NCBI GenBank assembly: GCA_026874595.1
Contig: CM049320.1
Location: 33,764,214-33,828,213, forward strand
Length of the DNA: 64,000 bases
Reading direction: 5' to 3'
From: Sipunculus nudus
Lineage: Eukaryota > Annelida > Sipuncula > Golfingiida > Sipunculidae
Below the pieces are notes generated by a model. It saw nothing but the letters and a program-made list of their open reading frames with translations, ran no database searches and was not told where the DNA came from. Both the position numbers and the translations under genes were made by a program. Shown piece after piece: positions 23,618-38,460 of the stretch; the stretch's first letter is position 1, and each line of letters opens with the position of its first letter.

Positions 23618-25956
23618 ATTTTGGAAAACCCTACGTTACCTGATTGAATTGTATTAAGCACTATATTTTAGTATATTTTTCAAAATTAATTTACATATCC
23701 CCAGTATGTTATCCTGTTTTGAGAATTAATCATTGTGAAAGGAATTTGACTTTAATACTGGGTCCGATTTTATATCCGACCATTTTGTTCACACCTTAAC
23801 ACTGTTGTCAGCATGGAGCCTAGGCGTTTCCGTCTGTAGGTTTTTTGTCTCATGTGAAATACAGAACATTGTCCCTTCTCGTGGATTCCGCAGTATAACA
23901 CAACATTCTTGTCAATATGTCCTCAATCGCATGTGCAGCAGTTCTTTCGAAACACTCTTTTGTCAGCACAGGCTGACACGAGACCGTTCGATTCGCGTCA
24001 GCGTCAAGGAACCTGTCAAGGTTTGTGATCAGTCACAAGTAGAAATTTACTAGCATTTTTATGGTAATAGATCGTCTTTACACTATACAACAGTAAGAGA
24101 GCTGTCTGGGAAATCTGGCTATGATTCCTTTCCGTCTTTGCTAAGGAGCTTAAAGACCTCACCAGTGGCGATGCAATACTGGCAATAACAATATGCTCTA
24201 GTAGCTCACGCTACAACCGCAAGTCTTTTATTTGGTACCACTTCATTTGGCAGTCAGATCTGTTCGGTTCCATCTTGTTCAGGGGGTCCTAGATGAAAAT
24301 GCTGTTTTTAATGCGAAAATCAAATTAGTTACAGTCATTTTACTTACACAAGCTACTTGTGATACTACAAGCTACTAAAAGATATCTAAACACATCTTCC
24401 CCACTGCCATTCCATGCTGCAGTGTCAACAAACACTAACTTAAGTGTTACATGTGTTACATTTTCCTGTCCTGAGAGGCGCTGATGTCCAGTTTGAGCCA
24501 TTCAGAAATTATAACCAGGACTCTAACACTAACGCGGTGTTAACATTATTATACATCAGTGTAAGCAACAGTGATTACAAATCTATCTACTGTGAAATTT
24601 ATGATCGCTAAAGCTCCAGTCACCTGAGCTATAGCGATCACTCTTTATCCGCCCGTCCATTAACAGGGCTCAAATCTTAGCCTTTGGACCGAGGAACTTA
24701 ATATCCAGAGAGATATATTCAAAACCTCCTTGGACACCTTAATATGTATTACTGCGACCTAGGCGTATATAATCTGAGCTATTGAGCCTGTTTTTGCATG
24801 GGTTGCCATGATTCTAGTCTTGCATATTGATATTGGACAAATTCATAATGCTGGTTGCATCAATTAAACTTTTAACAATGTGTTTTCTTTTTTTGTGACC
24901 ATTAAATGGCAGCAGTCATATCAATTGCACAAATTTGGTTATATCTATTGTCCTGAAATCTAATGTGTTTATTGATCGTGACTAGTTCTATCATTTGCTG
25001 AAGTATATTGGATTTTCCTGTACGTTTTCTAGTTTCACTCATTTTGTCTTCAATTTTGAGACAGCAATGGTGGCAGTTTCTCGGGTGTAGTTCGAATCTT
25101 TGAATCTGATCGAGACTAACCAAATTACCCTGTACTGTGTTCTGGGTCACGTTTACATCTGCGCAGCCTACCCCTACTGTCTGTCATGCTCCTTGGTGCG
25201 ACTGACTTCTGTTCTTTATTAGCCTGTGGACATATATTGTGTAAATATTACTTCTCGTCGTTTTTCTGGCATACACTGCCTTATATTGAAAACGTCATCT
25301 GAATTCATCTGAATGGGAACCACTGCATCTACTGCAGCTGATTGTTACTGATGGTTGAGTCGATTTAGAGGTTGTCGTCGAGCATCCGTAATGACATCAG
25401 CACCATTGTTTTGGCAATAGTAGCAACGTCCGTGATGAACTCTGTATTTGTATGGGATGGAGATTTCATAGCCAAGCTGATATCTATTCTTTCTTGAAAA
25501 TTTAAGCGTGCTCTACAAATGACCGACATCTTTTTTTCTCATCTGGCAGTCTCTCAACATGTCCAATTACATCATCGTACTCATATGTGCTCCATAGTTG
25601 CTTCAGAACTGCCAAATGCTGGTGAATAGCCTCTTCAGTTTCCTAGTTTTGGTTTAAACAGTATTAAGTAAATTGTATTAAGGGTGAATAATGATGCGCT
25701 ACAGCTATTAAAAGAGCCAGAAAGGTGATATCACTCGGGTCAGCTGGAGCCACAAATTCTCTTCAACAGGGTATAACCAACCACCGTCAGAAGACTGGGT
25801 ACGTTCTTCTTTTTATTCACATTACTGGCAATACTATATTAGTCAAGTGGCTCACCGTTCGACGTTAACCCGATTGATGTTTTTTCTCTGACTGACCCAT
25901 ACCTCGAATCTCTGCTCGCTCTGACGTTTTGTTCTAAAAGTGCCAACTTCTAACAG

Positions 25957-26117
25957 ATGTTGTGGTCTAGGGGTAAAGCACAGGACTACACGTAAGTTTA
26001 AATCTCAGCTGAGGAGCGTAGAGATTTTTAAGTCCCTGCAAGGCTCTACGGGCCTGATGGGGAGGAGGTGCCCCATACCTCTGTTTCACTCGCGAAAGGC
26101 TGCCTCGCAGATGGTGG
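25957..26117 (+). mobile_element. tRNA-derived SINE-like element (unit 2)
   Basis: Identical in A box, decayed B box and body to the unit 1 copy; followed by the same 13-base G run (26119-26131). Confidence 0.55.
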
Positions 26118-26167
26118 TGGGGGGGGGGGGGATGGGGGTTGTCCGACATTCTGAATACAGATTCTGA

Positions 26168-27822
26168 CCCATAATAGGGGAACTTACCCTATAACCCAAC
26201 CCTGCAAAGATAGAGTCTTTATCGAATTATCGAATAGATAATTTATTACCTCCGCCATTGGAGGTGGGAGGGCATTACGTGATTCGCCGTGTGTATGTGC
26301 GTGTAAGTGTGTCCCAGGCATATCATCGAATGTTTTGAATGAATTTCAGTGAAAATTAGTTGATGTGCCATGGGATTGGCCATGGGGAAAAAGAAGATTT
26401 TGTTTTGGGACCGATCGCGGAAATAACTATGCAGAATGTTTCCCCTGCTTTTTTGTCCTTGATTCTTCCCTGCCCTATGCTCTATTTTCACATTCAATTC
26501 CGATCGCACCTAGGAGATGTCCTGTTCACAAAGAAGGAAATATACATTATACGCACATTGCTTACCGCGAGTAAGACGCTAAATGAAGCTGTCGAGCTGC
26601 GATTTGAGTTCACTTAAATGATGCGCAATAGCCCACTGATGTAGAATTGATGTAAAACGGTAAACGTTTGACCGGCAAATATTTCATGTAGTGCCTTTCA
26701 AAATGTCTCCTGCTACAGAATTGAACAGATCAAAGTTGAGTACAACAGCCAAATGCTTCTGAGTAAAAATTTTAAATTACGCAATTATGAAAATTAGGTG
26801 ATTGTTGCTGGGCTATGTAATAAGGATAGAAAAAAATATGTAGCGCAATCTGTAACTTAAGCGACCAGTCACATAAAACCATACGATATTCATGGATAGT
26901 CTTCTGTGCATGGCTAGATCATGGTGTATTCCTTTCTGCGTAACTGAAAAAATATACTCCTCATTTTGCATATCTATGGAGCTCTAAGCATAAAAAGTAT
27001 TGAATAATATTTTTCTGAAAATGACCAATCAAACGGTTATGATCTTTTTGACAGATTATTCATTTTAATTCCATACCAATGAGTTAATGACTTACCAATA
27101 ACAAACTTTATAATTGTAAAATCATTTTCAATATGAAAGGTTTCATACTAAATTTCCCAGACACAACGGCTGTTAATATCAAATATTAAGGCATATTTCT
27201 TAGCCATAACCATGTCTTTCGCCCGATCTTGATATCAGCTGAAGTGGTATTTTTAATTGCAACGTTTCTTTTGTTTTGTTGCCCGTAACGTTTTTGAGCA
27301 AGCGATCATTTGTTCCTCTTTTGAATCGACAGAGCCACATCACTGCTACATACCAAAAAGAACAACACGTTCGTGTGGATAATTAAACAGGTTATTACGC
27401 ATATATGTTTAAATCAAGTTTGTATTTCCTGTAATTGTCGTTTTTTTAATATTTAAAGGAATTTGATCAAATATGATGCCACATGTGATTCCACACTATA
27501 TGTTACTATGAGTCTGACTATAAGTCATCTGAACTGTAGTCATGACACTTTGTCCGTCCTCCGTCCGTCCAGCCGGCCGTCCGTTGGACTGGTACATTTT
27601 GAAACCGTTCAACCTACGAATCCAAAATTCAACATTTAGTTAGATATCCGTCTGTTCTCCCAACAAACCTGGAAGTGGTCCACTGCGACTTCGTTTTTTT
27701 TAGATAGAAAGGAAAATCTCCATTTTCCAGTGAAAACCCTTTATTACACTTCATAATTGTGCGAAATTGAAACCACTGGTGTTAATATAATCATATTTGG
27801 ATTTAATCATTCTTGAATAAAA
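26168..27822. repeat. Block P1 (unit 2)
   Basis: Identical by eye to unit 1 P1. It retains the intact gcATATatg site (27401-27404) that is the empty counterpart of the 11-kb insertion in unit 3. Confidence 0.75.
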
Positions 27823-27962
27823 TTCCTCTGTACATGCCAGCATTGGAAGGCAGATTGGCTCCGATTGGAACATTAAAAAGCTAGGTGCGGCACACATGTT
27901 TTATCCACCACCAAGATCACAAAATTTGTACGATTACAACAGATAGTGCTTTTTATTTTCAG

Positions 27963-28061
27963 AATGAAGACACACCACTACACTTGGCCATAAAAGTCCG
28001 TGGTTTCCAGATTGCTGAGAAGCTCGTTGATTGCAATGCAGATGTGAACGCAAAAAATCAG
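27963..28061 (+). CDS. Ankyrin-repeat exon type 2 (unit 2)
   Basis: Same as the unit 1 exon at 8621, including splice sites and flanking intron. The next intact exon in the window is 63064, because unit 3 exon 1 is broken. A transcript joining these two would skip about 35 kb. Confidence 0.85.
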
Positions 28062-28116
28062 GTAAGCTATTGCCAATTTATTAAAATATTTGAGTTATTT
28101 AAACAGATTCTGGCCA

Positions 28117-29672
28117 ATTAGTGGGAAACTGACCCTATAACACAACCCTGCAAAGATAGCATCTTTATCGAATAGATAATTTATTACCTCCGCCTTTGAA
28201 GGTGGGAGGGCATTACATGATTCGCCGTGTGTATGTGCGTGTATGTGTGTCCCAGGCATATCCTCGAATGTTTTGAATGAATTTCAGTGAAACTAAGTTG
28301 ATGTCCCATGGGTTTGGCCATGGGGAGAAAAATTTCTTTTGGGACCGATCGCGGAAATAACTTTGCAGAATGTATCCCTTGCTTTCTCGTGTGTTTTTCC
28401 AAAAATCCTTGATTCCTCCTTGCCCTATGCCCTATTTTCACATTCACTTCCATTCACACCTTGGAGGTGTCCTCCGCACAAGGAAGGAAATGTTCCTTAT
28501 ACGCACATTGCTAAACGCGAGTAAGAAGCTAAAAGAATCAAGCTATCGAGCTGCGATTTTAGTTCAATTAAATGATGCGCAATAGCCCACTGATGTAGAA
28601 CTGATGTAGAACGGTAAACGCTTGACCGGCAAATATTTCATTTAGTGCCTTTCAAATGTCTCCTGGTACAGAATTCAACAGATCAAAGTTGGGTATAAAA
28701 GCCAAATGCTTCTGAGAAAAAAATATAAATGACTCCATTATGAAAATGAGGTGATTCCTGGGCTATGTATTAAAGATAGAAGAAAAATATGTAGCGCAAT
28801 CTGTAACATAAGCAAACGGTCATATATAACCATACATTATTCATTCAATACGAAATATATTTAATTCCATATCAATGACTTAATGATACAAAGGAAAAAC
28901 TTATAATTGTAAATTTATATTCAATATGAAAGGTTTCGTTCTAAATTTCCCAGACACAACGGCTGTTAATATTAAATGTTAAGGCATATTTCTTAGCCAT
29001 AACAATGTCTTCCACCCGATCGTGATATCAGCTGAAATGCAATTTTTAATTACAATGTTTGTTTTGTTTTGTTGCCCGTTTACTTTTTTGGCTATCTATC
29101 CTTTGTCTCTCTTTCGAATCGACAGAGCCGCATCACTGCTACATAACAACAAGAACAACAAGTTCGTGTGGATAATTAAACAGCTTACCACGCATATATG
29201 TTTTAATCCAATTTTGTATTTCATGTAATTCTCTATTCTTTTCAATATATAGAGAAATTATGGCAAATGTGATGCCACGTGTGATGCCACACTCCTTAAT
29301 TATCCTTTGCTTTACCAGTAATATAAGATTCATATTCACGCACTGCCGATTCTTTAGCTTAGCTGACATACGTCATCTGATCTGTGGTCATAACCCTTGT
29401 CCGTCCTCCGTCCGTCCGGCCGACCGTCCGTTGGACTGGGACTTTTGAAACCGTTGGACCTACGAATCCAAAATGCTGCAAATAGTTTCTGCCAAATCCG
29501 TATTTACTCCGAACAAACCTGAAACTGGCTCACTGCGACTTCGTTCCTTTGGGATAGTAAGGAAAATCTCAATTTTCCAGTTAAAAAACCAACTCTCCAA
29601 TATTGAAACCACTGGTGTTAATATATTCATATTTAAATTAGTCATTCTTGAATATATTTTCTCTGTATATGC
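28117..29672. repeat. Block P2 (unit 2)
   Basis: Identical by eye to unit 1 P2 and continuous with LINE unit A of macro-unit 2. Confidence 0.75.
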
Positions 29673-32600
29673 GATTAATTAGCTTTAGACTTTTCCCCCC
29701 ACTTTTATCACTTTATTTAATCAAGATACCGGATATCAGATCAGAATGTTGTATTTTTTTTAAGTTATTAGCATAACTGTAAAATAATTACCTTGACTTT
29801 TACAAAACTTTGACCATGGCATATTTTTTTTAGCTCATCTGACTGAAAGTCATCTGAGCTATAGCGATTATTCTTTGTCCGTCGTCTGTTTCTCCATTCG
29901 ATTTCAGGGCAAAAATCATTTGGATCACATATGGCATTATTAGATCCATCAAGTTCAGGGATAAGATGTACAAGTCACTTAAAATAACAAAACCACGTAC
30001 TCAAGAATATGCCACAAAAGAAAATAAACTTAGGGCACACAATGTGATACATAAGAGATTAATACGCTATGCTAAAACCAGGTATTATAAATCACTATTT
30101 CATAAGTGCAAAAGTTATATGAGACAAAACTTGGCAAACAATAAATGATATCATGCAAAGATCGAATTGTAAAAGTTTTCAAGATTATTTCAATATTATT
30201 CAAGAGCGTGTGACCAATATATACTCAATTACAAATTATTTTAACAAGTAGTTTGGTGAAATAGGTTGTAAGATGGCAGGTAGTATACCTAAAACAAGAA
30301 ACGTACATTTTACAGATAATCTTGAACAGCGTGGAAGAACGGCTTTTGTGTTAAAGGCTGTTACAAACACGGCGATTTAAGATACAATACAGTGTTTTCC
30401 TACAAAATCATGCTGTGGATATGATGGGTTGTCCACCAAGTTATTGAAAGGCTTGAACCAGTCATCAATGAATCGTTAAAAATGATCATTAATCAGTTCT
30501 TTTGCACTGGCATAGTCCCTGACAAATTTAAAAATAGCAAAAAATACCCCTCTACATCAGAAACAAGATACACATTTTCCAGAAAATTATCGTCCGATTT
30601 CAATCTTACCTACAATTTCAACGGTACTTGAGAAAATTGTCTATGATCAGCTATGACATATTTTTCGTTAAACCTAACTTGCTGTATTCTAGTTGATATG
30701 GCTTTCGAAAGAAATCATTCTCCGGAATATGCAGTACTTGAGGTCATAGAAAGTATTACTAGCAGCATGGATCACGGTTTTTCACCTCTCGCCTTATTTC
30801 TCGATTTGTCAAACGCTTTTGACACACTAGATCATTATATTTTTATTCAGAAACTAAATTTCACTGTTTAAGTGACACCTTGTTGGCATGGTTCGTAAGT
30901 TATCTGAGCAATCGTAAACATTATGTTGAAATTGGTTAAATAAAATCAAACACACGCTCTCTATCAACTGGTGTGCCTCAAGGATCAGTCTCATGTCTCC
31001 TATTATTTATTATATACATTAATTATATTTACAAGTCATATTTTTTTCTTTCGATTTATTATGTATGAGTCTTGTGAGCCCAGTCACAAGTTTTACTTCA
31101 GGAATTAGATAACATATACCAGAAGTTATGTGTAAGTAAACTATCTCTGAATATCAATAAAACTGAGTATATTATTATTCACAGCAAAAGAAAAAAGATT
31201 GATGAAAATGTAACAAAATTAAAATTTAAGGCTTTAAAAAGAAAGGACGAATTAACTCGCGATGAACTCGATGAATTTGGGATCAAAATTTAAACAAGAG
31301 AGCCTTAAACATTTCTAAATGTATTGGTGTTCTTACTGAGCTTAAACATTACTTACCCATATATATACTCAAGACTTTATTCAATAGTTTGAGTTTCCCA
31401 CGACAGAATTACGGTATATTAGCACTGGGGTTTAAAAGCAAAATATTTTAAGCTGCATAAAAAGGGCAGCGCGTACGGTGACAAGCAGTAAATTCAATGC
31501 TCACTCAGAACCACTTTTTAAGGCACTCGAAACTTTGCGAGTGGAAGACATTTTTACTCCAAATGTCTAAAAGTTCTATTTTAAATACGTAAATTTACAG
31601 TTACCTTTATTTTTCTACAATTTGGAATTAATACCAAGAAATGAAATGTGCCCGTATACTATAGGAAGGAAATAAATTTTAAACACCGCCAAAACAAGGA
31701 CGAAATTTGCCGAAAATTTCCCAGGCACATAATTCCTAAAATCGTAAACGATACCAATGCAATCATTGCTGAAAAGGTATACACTCATAGCCTCCAAGGT
31801 TTCTCATCTTATATAAAACAGCATTATATAAAAAAATATCAAACCGGATGTCAGATACCTAACTGTTACGATTGCAGTCGCCCTTAATTAATTATATAAT
31901 TTTCATATTTAGCATTATCACTTTTTTTAACACAGAATTTATTAATTGCTAAAGGCTTTTCGTTCTTTTACTCCATAGTATGATAATGTGGTGGTGTCAC
32001 ATCATGATAATATTCTTATTTCTTTTCGTTTTAAATAATATTTATTCTCTTTTTCTTAGTTTATGGTTTCTTTTTTTCACAGACCTGATCAATGTAAACA
32101 TATCATTAGTTATAATCAGCAGATGGAAACCATGTTGCATTGTATTTTTATTTATATGGGCATTTATATAAGCTGTTTAATACTGAAGTATGAACAGACT
32201 CTCCGCCATGACACGGGTGGCCACTGCGCTAGCAGTGATCCTACCTTAGTAGTGGTCTCCTGACAAACAATTCCTTTTGCACCATGAATTTCGTTTGAAT
32301 ATTATATATAAATATCACACATCTGCGTTATGTAAATTCATTTCTCGTCAAATAAACTGTTCCGAGTTCTGAGTTAAGGTTAGCAACGCTGTGATTCTAA
32401 ATGCAATCACCCTAACGCTAGCTATACTTTCTCCAAGGTTAATCAAGAATTCGATACAAAACCTCCAGTATCATGATAATTATTGCATGGATTACCATGA
32501 ATCCTGCCTTGAATATCGATCATGGCCAGGTTGGTTAGTTCCCGAACACTGTTGGCATCACTTGTGAATTTTCTAAATTTGACGATTTCATTTCTGTTTT

Positions 32601-33853
32601 TGAGACTGTCAAATAACAGCAGTTATGCCAGTTTCGCAGCTGTGGTTTTATTTTGTGTATCGAAACGTGGTGTGTTTATTGATGATGACTGTTTTTTTTT
32701 TCATCTCTAAACACTGCTGCGCCACCTCATTTTTTTCATTTTTATGCATTTTGCCGCCTTTATTTTAAGACTGCCAAATTATAGTGATACTATCAGATTC
32801 GCAGCTGTGGTTTCGACTAGTGTCTCAAAACTTAATGTGTTTGTGAAGGGAAGCTTTAAAAAATGGATGCTCTATAATAATCACCCTGTCTGACCGTTAG
32901 TTCATATTTCTGTATATCCGTCAAATACGTTTCCTGATGGTAACGGCAGTTGGATTGATGTATAATGGTTTCAAACTTATATTTGGCCCACCACTTAAGT
33001 AAGAACCCTATATTTTCGGGGGCCATGAGTTAAAAGGTAAAGAACAGAGGCCTTACTTCTTAAAAAAGATTGTGGATGCATTTAAAGAAAAAAGTTTCCA
33101 TCCCAAAATTTCTATCTTCCACATGTGGTTGACTTGCCAAAAGGGGACTTGATTTTGGGGTCACAAGGTCAAAGGTCACAGAACTTAATCACATGACTCG
33201 CATTTTGAAAGTTAAAAATCAAACTGTGTCCCACTTGCAACACAGTTTCCAGGGTCTTCTTAGTTATCAAGGCTGTAGAACATACATTTTCATTGCATCA
33301 CTAATATCAATTAATATGCCATATTTATATTCGTATAACTGCCATCATAGAACATTTGAGCAGAAATGAACCACAACTTCTGCAGAAAGGTCACTTAAAG
33401 TTACGGTTATTGGGCTATTCATAGTAAACTCGTTAACAGACGCTCGAATACCTTTATAATTTTTCATGAATTTCCATTGAATTTGCCGCACATGATTTTT
33501 TTTAATTTTTCAGTAATTTTTAATGAAATAAGATATCTACACATACATACATATATATACACATATACACACACATATATAATGTCATGCAATACATAGT
33601 AAGGAAGATATCTTTTCCTCCTACGATTGAAATGATTAACATTGATACAAAAATTAGTGTCTTACAGAAAACTCCTAAATACACAATTCCAATATTTAAT
33701 TTACCATTCATATTTCAATTATACATTAATATTGTTCCAACCGGTCGTGGAAATTACTTACTTTGTTATTTTTCATTGCCTTGATAACCTCAATACTTTG
33801 TACATATGCAAGGTCCTTTCTCACGCGTGAGACTGATATTCTTTTCAATATAT
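29251..33853. repeat. 4.6-kb LINE-bearing unit A (unit 2)
   Basis: Near-identical to unit 1 A over its first two thirds. Over about 32,940-33,800 it shares private variants with A' (aaagaacagagg, cgcattttgaaag, ttgttccaacc, ttgccttgataacctc), not with unit 1 A. Confidence 0.85.
29918..31884 (+). pseudogene. Jockey/CR1-type LINE relic, unit A of unit 2
   Basis: Matches the 10575-12541 relic at an offset of 19343, including the 11-bp loss of YADD. Confidence 0.78.
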
Positions 33854-36800
33854 AGAGAAATTATAGCAAATGTGATGCCACGTGTGACGCCACACTCTTT
33901 AATTATCCTTTGGCTTACCAGTAAAATAATATTCATATTCACGCACTGCCGATTCTTTAGCTTAGCTGACATAAGTCATCTGATCTGTAGTCATAGCCCT
34001 TGTCCGTCCTCCGTCCGTCCGTCCGGCCGACCGTCCGTTAGACTGGGACTTTTGAAACCGTTGGACCTACGAATCCAAAATGCTGCAAATAGTTTCTGCC
34101 AAATCCGTATTTACTCCGAACAAACCTGAAACTGGCTCACTGCGACTTCGTTCCTTTGGGATAGTAAGGAAAATCTCAATTTTCCAGTTAAAAAACCAAC
34201 TCTCCAATATTGAAACCACTGGTGTTAATATATTCATATTTAAATTAGTCATTCTTGAATATATTTTCTCTGTATATGCGATTAATTAGCTTTAGACTTT
34301 TCCCCCCACTTTTATCACTTTATTTAATCAAGATACCGGATATCAGATCAGAATGTTGTATTTTTTTTAAGTTATTAGCATAACTGTAAAATAATTACCT
34401 TGACTTTTACAAAACTTTGACCATGGCATATTTTTTTTAGCTCATCTGACTGAAAGTCATCTGAGCTATAGCGATTATTCTTTGTCCGTCGTCTGTTTCT
34501 CCATTCGATTTCAGGGCAAAAATCATTTGGATCACATATGGCATTATTAGATCCATCAAGTTCAGGGATAAGATGTACAAGTCACTTAAAATAACAAAAC
34601 CACGTACTCAAGAATATGCCACAAAAGAAAATAAACTTAGGGCACACAATGTGATACATAAGAGATTAATACGCTATGCTAAAACCAGGTATTATAAATC
34701 ACTATTTCATAAGTGCAAAAGTTATATGAGACAAAACTTGGCAAACAATAAATGATATCATGCAAAGATCGAATTGTAAAAGTTTTCAAGATTATTTCAA
34801 TATTATTCAAGAGCGTGTGACCAATATATACTCAATTACAAATTATTTTAACAAGTAGTTTGGTGAAATAGGTTGTAAGATGGCAGGTAGTATACCTAAA
34901 ACAAGAAACGTACATTTTACAGATAATCTTGAACAGCGTGGAAGAACGGCTTTTGTGTTAAAGGCTGTTACAAACACGGCGATTTAAGATACAATACAGT
35001 GTTTTCCTACAAAATCATGCTGTGGATATGATGGGTTGTCCACCAAGTTATTGAAAGGCTTGAACCAGTCATCAATGAATCGTTAAAAATGATCATTAAT
35101 CAGTTCTTTTGCACTGGCATAGTCCCTGACAAATTTAAAAATAGCAAAAAATACCCCTCTACATCAGAAACAAGATACACATTTTCCAGAAAATTATCGT
35201 CCGATTTCAATCTTACCTACAATTTCAACGGTACTTGAGAAAATTGTCTATGATCAGCTATGACATATTTTTCGTTAAACCTAACTTGCTGTATTCTAGT
35301 TGATATGGCTTTCGAAAGAAATCATTCTCCGGAATATGCAGTACTTGAGGTCATAGAAAGTATTACTAGCAGCATGGATCACGGTTTTTCACCTCTCGCC
35401 TTATTTCTCGATTTGTCAAACGCTTTTGACACACTAGATCATTATATTTTTATTCAGAAACTAAATTTCACTGTTTAAGTGACACCTTGTTGGCATGGTT
35501 CGTAAGTTATCTGAGCAATCGTAAACATTATGTTGAAATTGGTTAAATAAAATCAAACACACGCTCTCTATCAACTGGTGTGCCTCAAGGATCAGTCTCA
35601 TGTCTCCTATTATTTATTATATACATTAATTATATTTACAAGTCATATTTTTTTCTTTCGATTTATTATGTATGAGTCTTGTGAGCCCAGTCACAAGTTT
35701 TACTTCAGGAATTAGATAACATATACCAGAAGTTATGTGTAAGTAAACTATCTCTGAATATCAATAAAACTGAGTATATTATTATTCACAGCAAAAGAAA
35801 AAAGATTGATGAAAATGTAACAAAATTAAAATTTAAGGCTTTAAAAAGAAAGGACGAATTAACTCGCGATGAACTCGATGAATTTGGGATCAAAATTTAA
35901 ACAAGAGAGCCTTAAACATTTCTAAATGTATTGGTGTTCTTACTGAGCTTAAACATTACTTACCCATATATATACTCAAGACTTTATTCAATAGTTTGAG
36001 TTTCCCACGACAGAATTACGGTATATTAGCACTGGGGTTTAAAAGCAAAATATTTTAAGCTGCATAAAAAGGGCAGCGCGTACGGTGACAAGCAGTAAAT
36101 TCAATGCTCACTCAGAACCACTTTTTAAGGCACTCGAAACTTTGCGAGTGGAAGACATTTTTACTCCAAATGTCTAAAAGTTCTATTTTAAATACGTAAA
36201 TTTACAGTTACCTTTATTTTTCTACAATTTGGAATTAATACCAAGAAATGAAATGTGCCCGTATACTATAGGAAGGAAATAAATTTTAAACACCGCCAAA
36301 ACAAGGACGAAATTTGCCGAAAATTTCCCAGGCACATAATTCCTAAAATCGTAAACGATACCAATGCAATCATTGCTGAAAAGGTATACACTCATAGCCT
36401 CCAAGGTTTCTCATCTTATATAAAACAGCATTATATAAAAAAATATCAAACCGGATGTCAGATACCTAACTGTTACGATTGCAGTCGCCCTTAATTAATT
36501 ATATAATTTTCATATTTAGCATTATCACTTTTTTTAACACAGAATTTATTAATTGCTAAAGGCTTTTCGTTCTTTTACTCCATAGTATGATAATGTGGTG
36601 GTGTCACATCATGATAATATTCTTATTTCTTTTCGTTTTAAATAATATTTATTCTCTTTTTCTTAGTTTATGGTTTCTTTTTTTCACAGACCTGATCAAT
36701 GTAAACATATCATTAGTTATAATCAGCAGATGGAAACCATGTTGCATTGTATTTTTATTTATATGGGCATTTATATAAGCTGTTTAATACTGAAGTATGA

Positions 36801-38460
36801 ACAGACTCTCCGCCATGACACGGGTGGCCACTGCGCTAGCAGTGATCCTACCTTAGTAGTGGTCTCCTGACAAACAATTCCTTTTGCACCATGAATTTCG
36901 TTTGAATATTATATATAAATATCACACATCTGCGTTATGTAAATTCATTTCTCGTCAAATAAACTGTTCCGAGTTCTGAGTTAAGGTTAGCAACGCTGTG
37001 ATTCTAAATGCAATCACCCTAACGCTAGCTATACTTTCTCCAAGGTTAATCAAGAATTCGATACAAAACCTCCAGTATCATGATAATTATTGCATGGATT
37101 ACCATGAATCCTGCCTTGAATATCGATCATGGCCAGGTTGGTTAGTTCCCGAACACTGTTGGCATCACTTGTGAATTTTCTAAATTTGACGATTTCATTT
37201 CTGTTTTTGAGACTGTCAAATAACAGCAGTTATGCCAGTTTCGCAGCTGTGGTTTTATTTTGTGTATCGAAACGTGGTGTGTTTATTGATGATGACTGTT
37301 TTTTTTTTCATCTCTAAACACTGCTGCGCCACCTCATTTTTTCATTTTTATGCATTTTGCCGCCTTTATTTTAAGACTGCCAAATTATAGTGATACTATC
37401 AGATTCGCAGCTGTGGTTTCGACTAGTGTCTCAAAACTTAATGTGTTTGTGAAGGGAAGCTTTAAAAAATGGATGCTCTATAATAATCACCCTGTCTGAC
37501 CGTTAGTTCATATTTCTGTATATCCGTCAAATACGTTTCCTGATGGTAACGGCAGGTTGGATTGATGTATAATGGTTTCAAACTTATATTTGGCCCACCA
37601 CTTAAGTAAGAACCCTATATTTTCGGGGGCCATGAGTTAAAAGGTAAAGAACAGAGGCCTTACTTCTTAAAAAAGATTGTGGATGCATTTAAAGAAAAAA
37701 GTTTCCATCCCAAAATTTCTATCTTCCACATGTGGTTGACTTGCCAAAAGGGGACTTGATTTTGGGGTCACAAGGTCAAAGGTCACAGAACTTAATCACA
37801 TGACTCGCATTTTGAAAGTTAAAAATCAAACTGTGTCCCACTTGCAACACAGTTTCCAGGGTCTTCTTAGTTATCAAGGCTGTAGAACATACATTTTCAT
37901 TGCATCACTAATATCAATTAATATGCCATATTTATATTCGTATAACTGCCATCATAGAACATTTGAGCAGAAATGAACCACAACTTCTGCAGAAAGGTCA
38001 CTTAAAGTTACGGTTATTGGGCTATTCATAGTAAACTCGTTAACAGACGCTCGAATACCTTTATAATTTTTCATGAATTTCCATTGAATTTGCCGCACAT
38101 GATTTTTTTTAATTTTTCAGTAATTTTTAATGAAATAAGATATCTACACATACATACATATATATACACATATACACACACATATATAATGTCATGCAAT
38201 ACATAGTAAGGAAGATATCTTTTCCTCCTACGATTGAAATGATTAACATTGATACAAAAATTAGTGTCTTACAGAAAACTCCTAAATACACAATTCCAAT
38301 ATTTAATTTACCATTCATATTTCAATTATACATTAATATTGTTCCAACCGGTCGTGGAAATTACTTACTTTGTTATTTTTCATTGCCTTGATAACCTCAA
38401 TACTTTGTACATATGCAAGGTCCTTTCTCACGCGTGAGACTGATATTCTTTTCAATATAT
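33854..38460. repeat. 4.6-kb LINE-bearing unit A' (unit 2), chimeric head
   Basis: An extra unit absent from macro-unit 1. The first ~190 bp carries B-type variants (tgtgacgccacac, ggcttaccagtaa, gtccgttagac); from 34063 the sequence is A-type (gttggacctac, aaaatgctgc). The switch lies between 34040 and 34063. After it, A' follows A at a constant offset of 4607 with almost no difference seen (for example one fewer T near 37340 and one extra G near 37555). Confidence 0.88.
34525..36491 (+). pseudogene. Jockey/CR1-type LINE relic, unit A' of unit 2
   Basis: Same as the relic at 29918-31884, 4607 bp further on; same disabling changes, so it was copied already dead. Confidence 0.78.
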
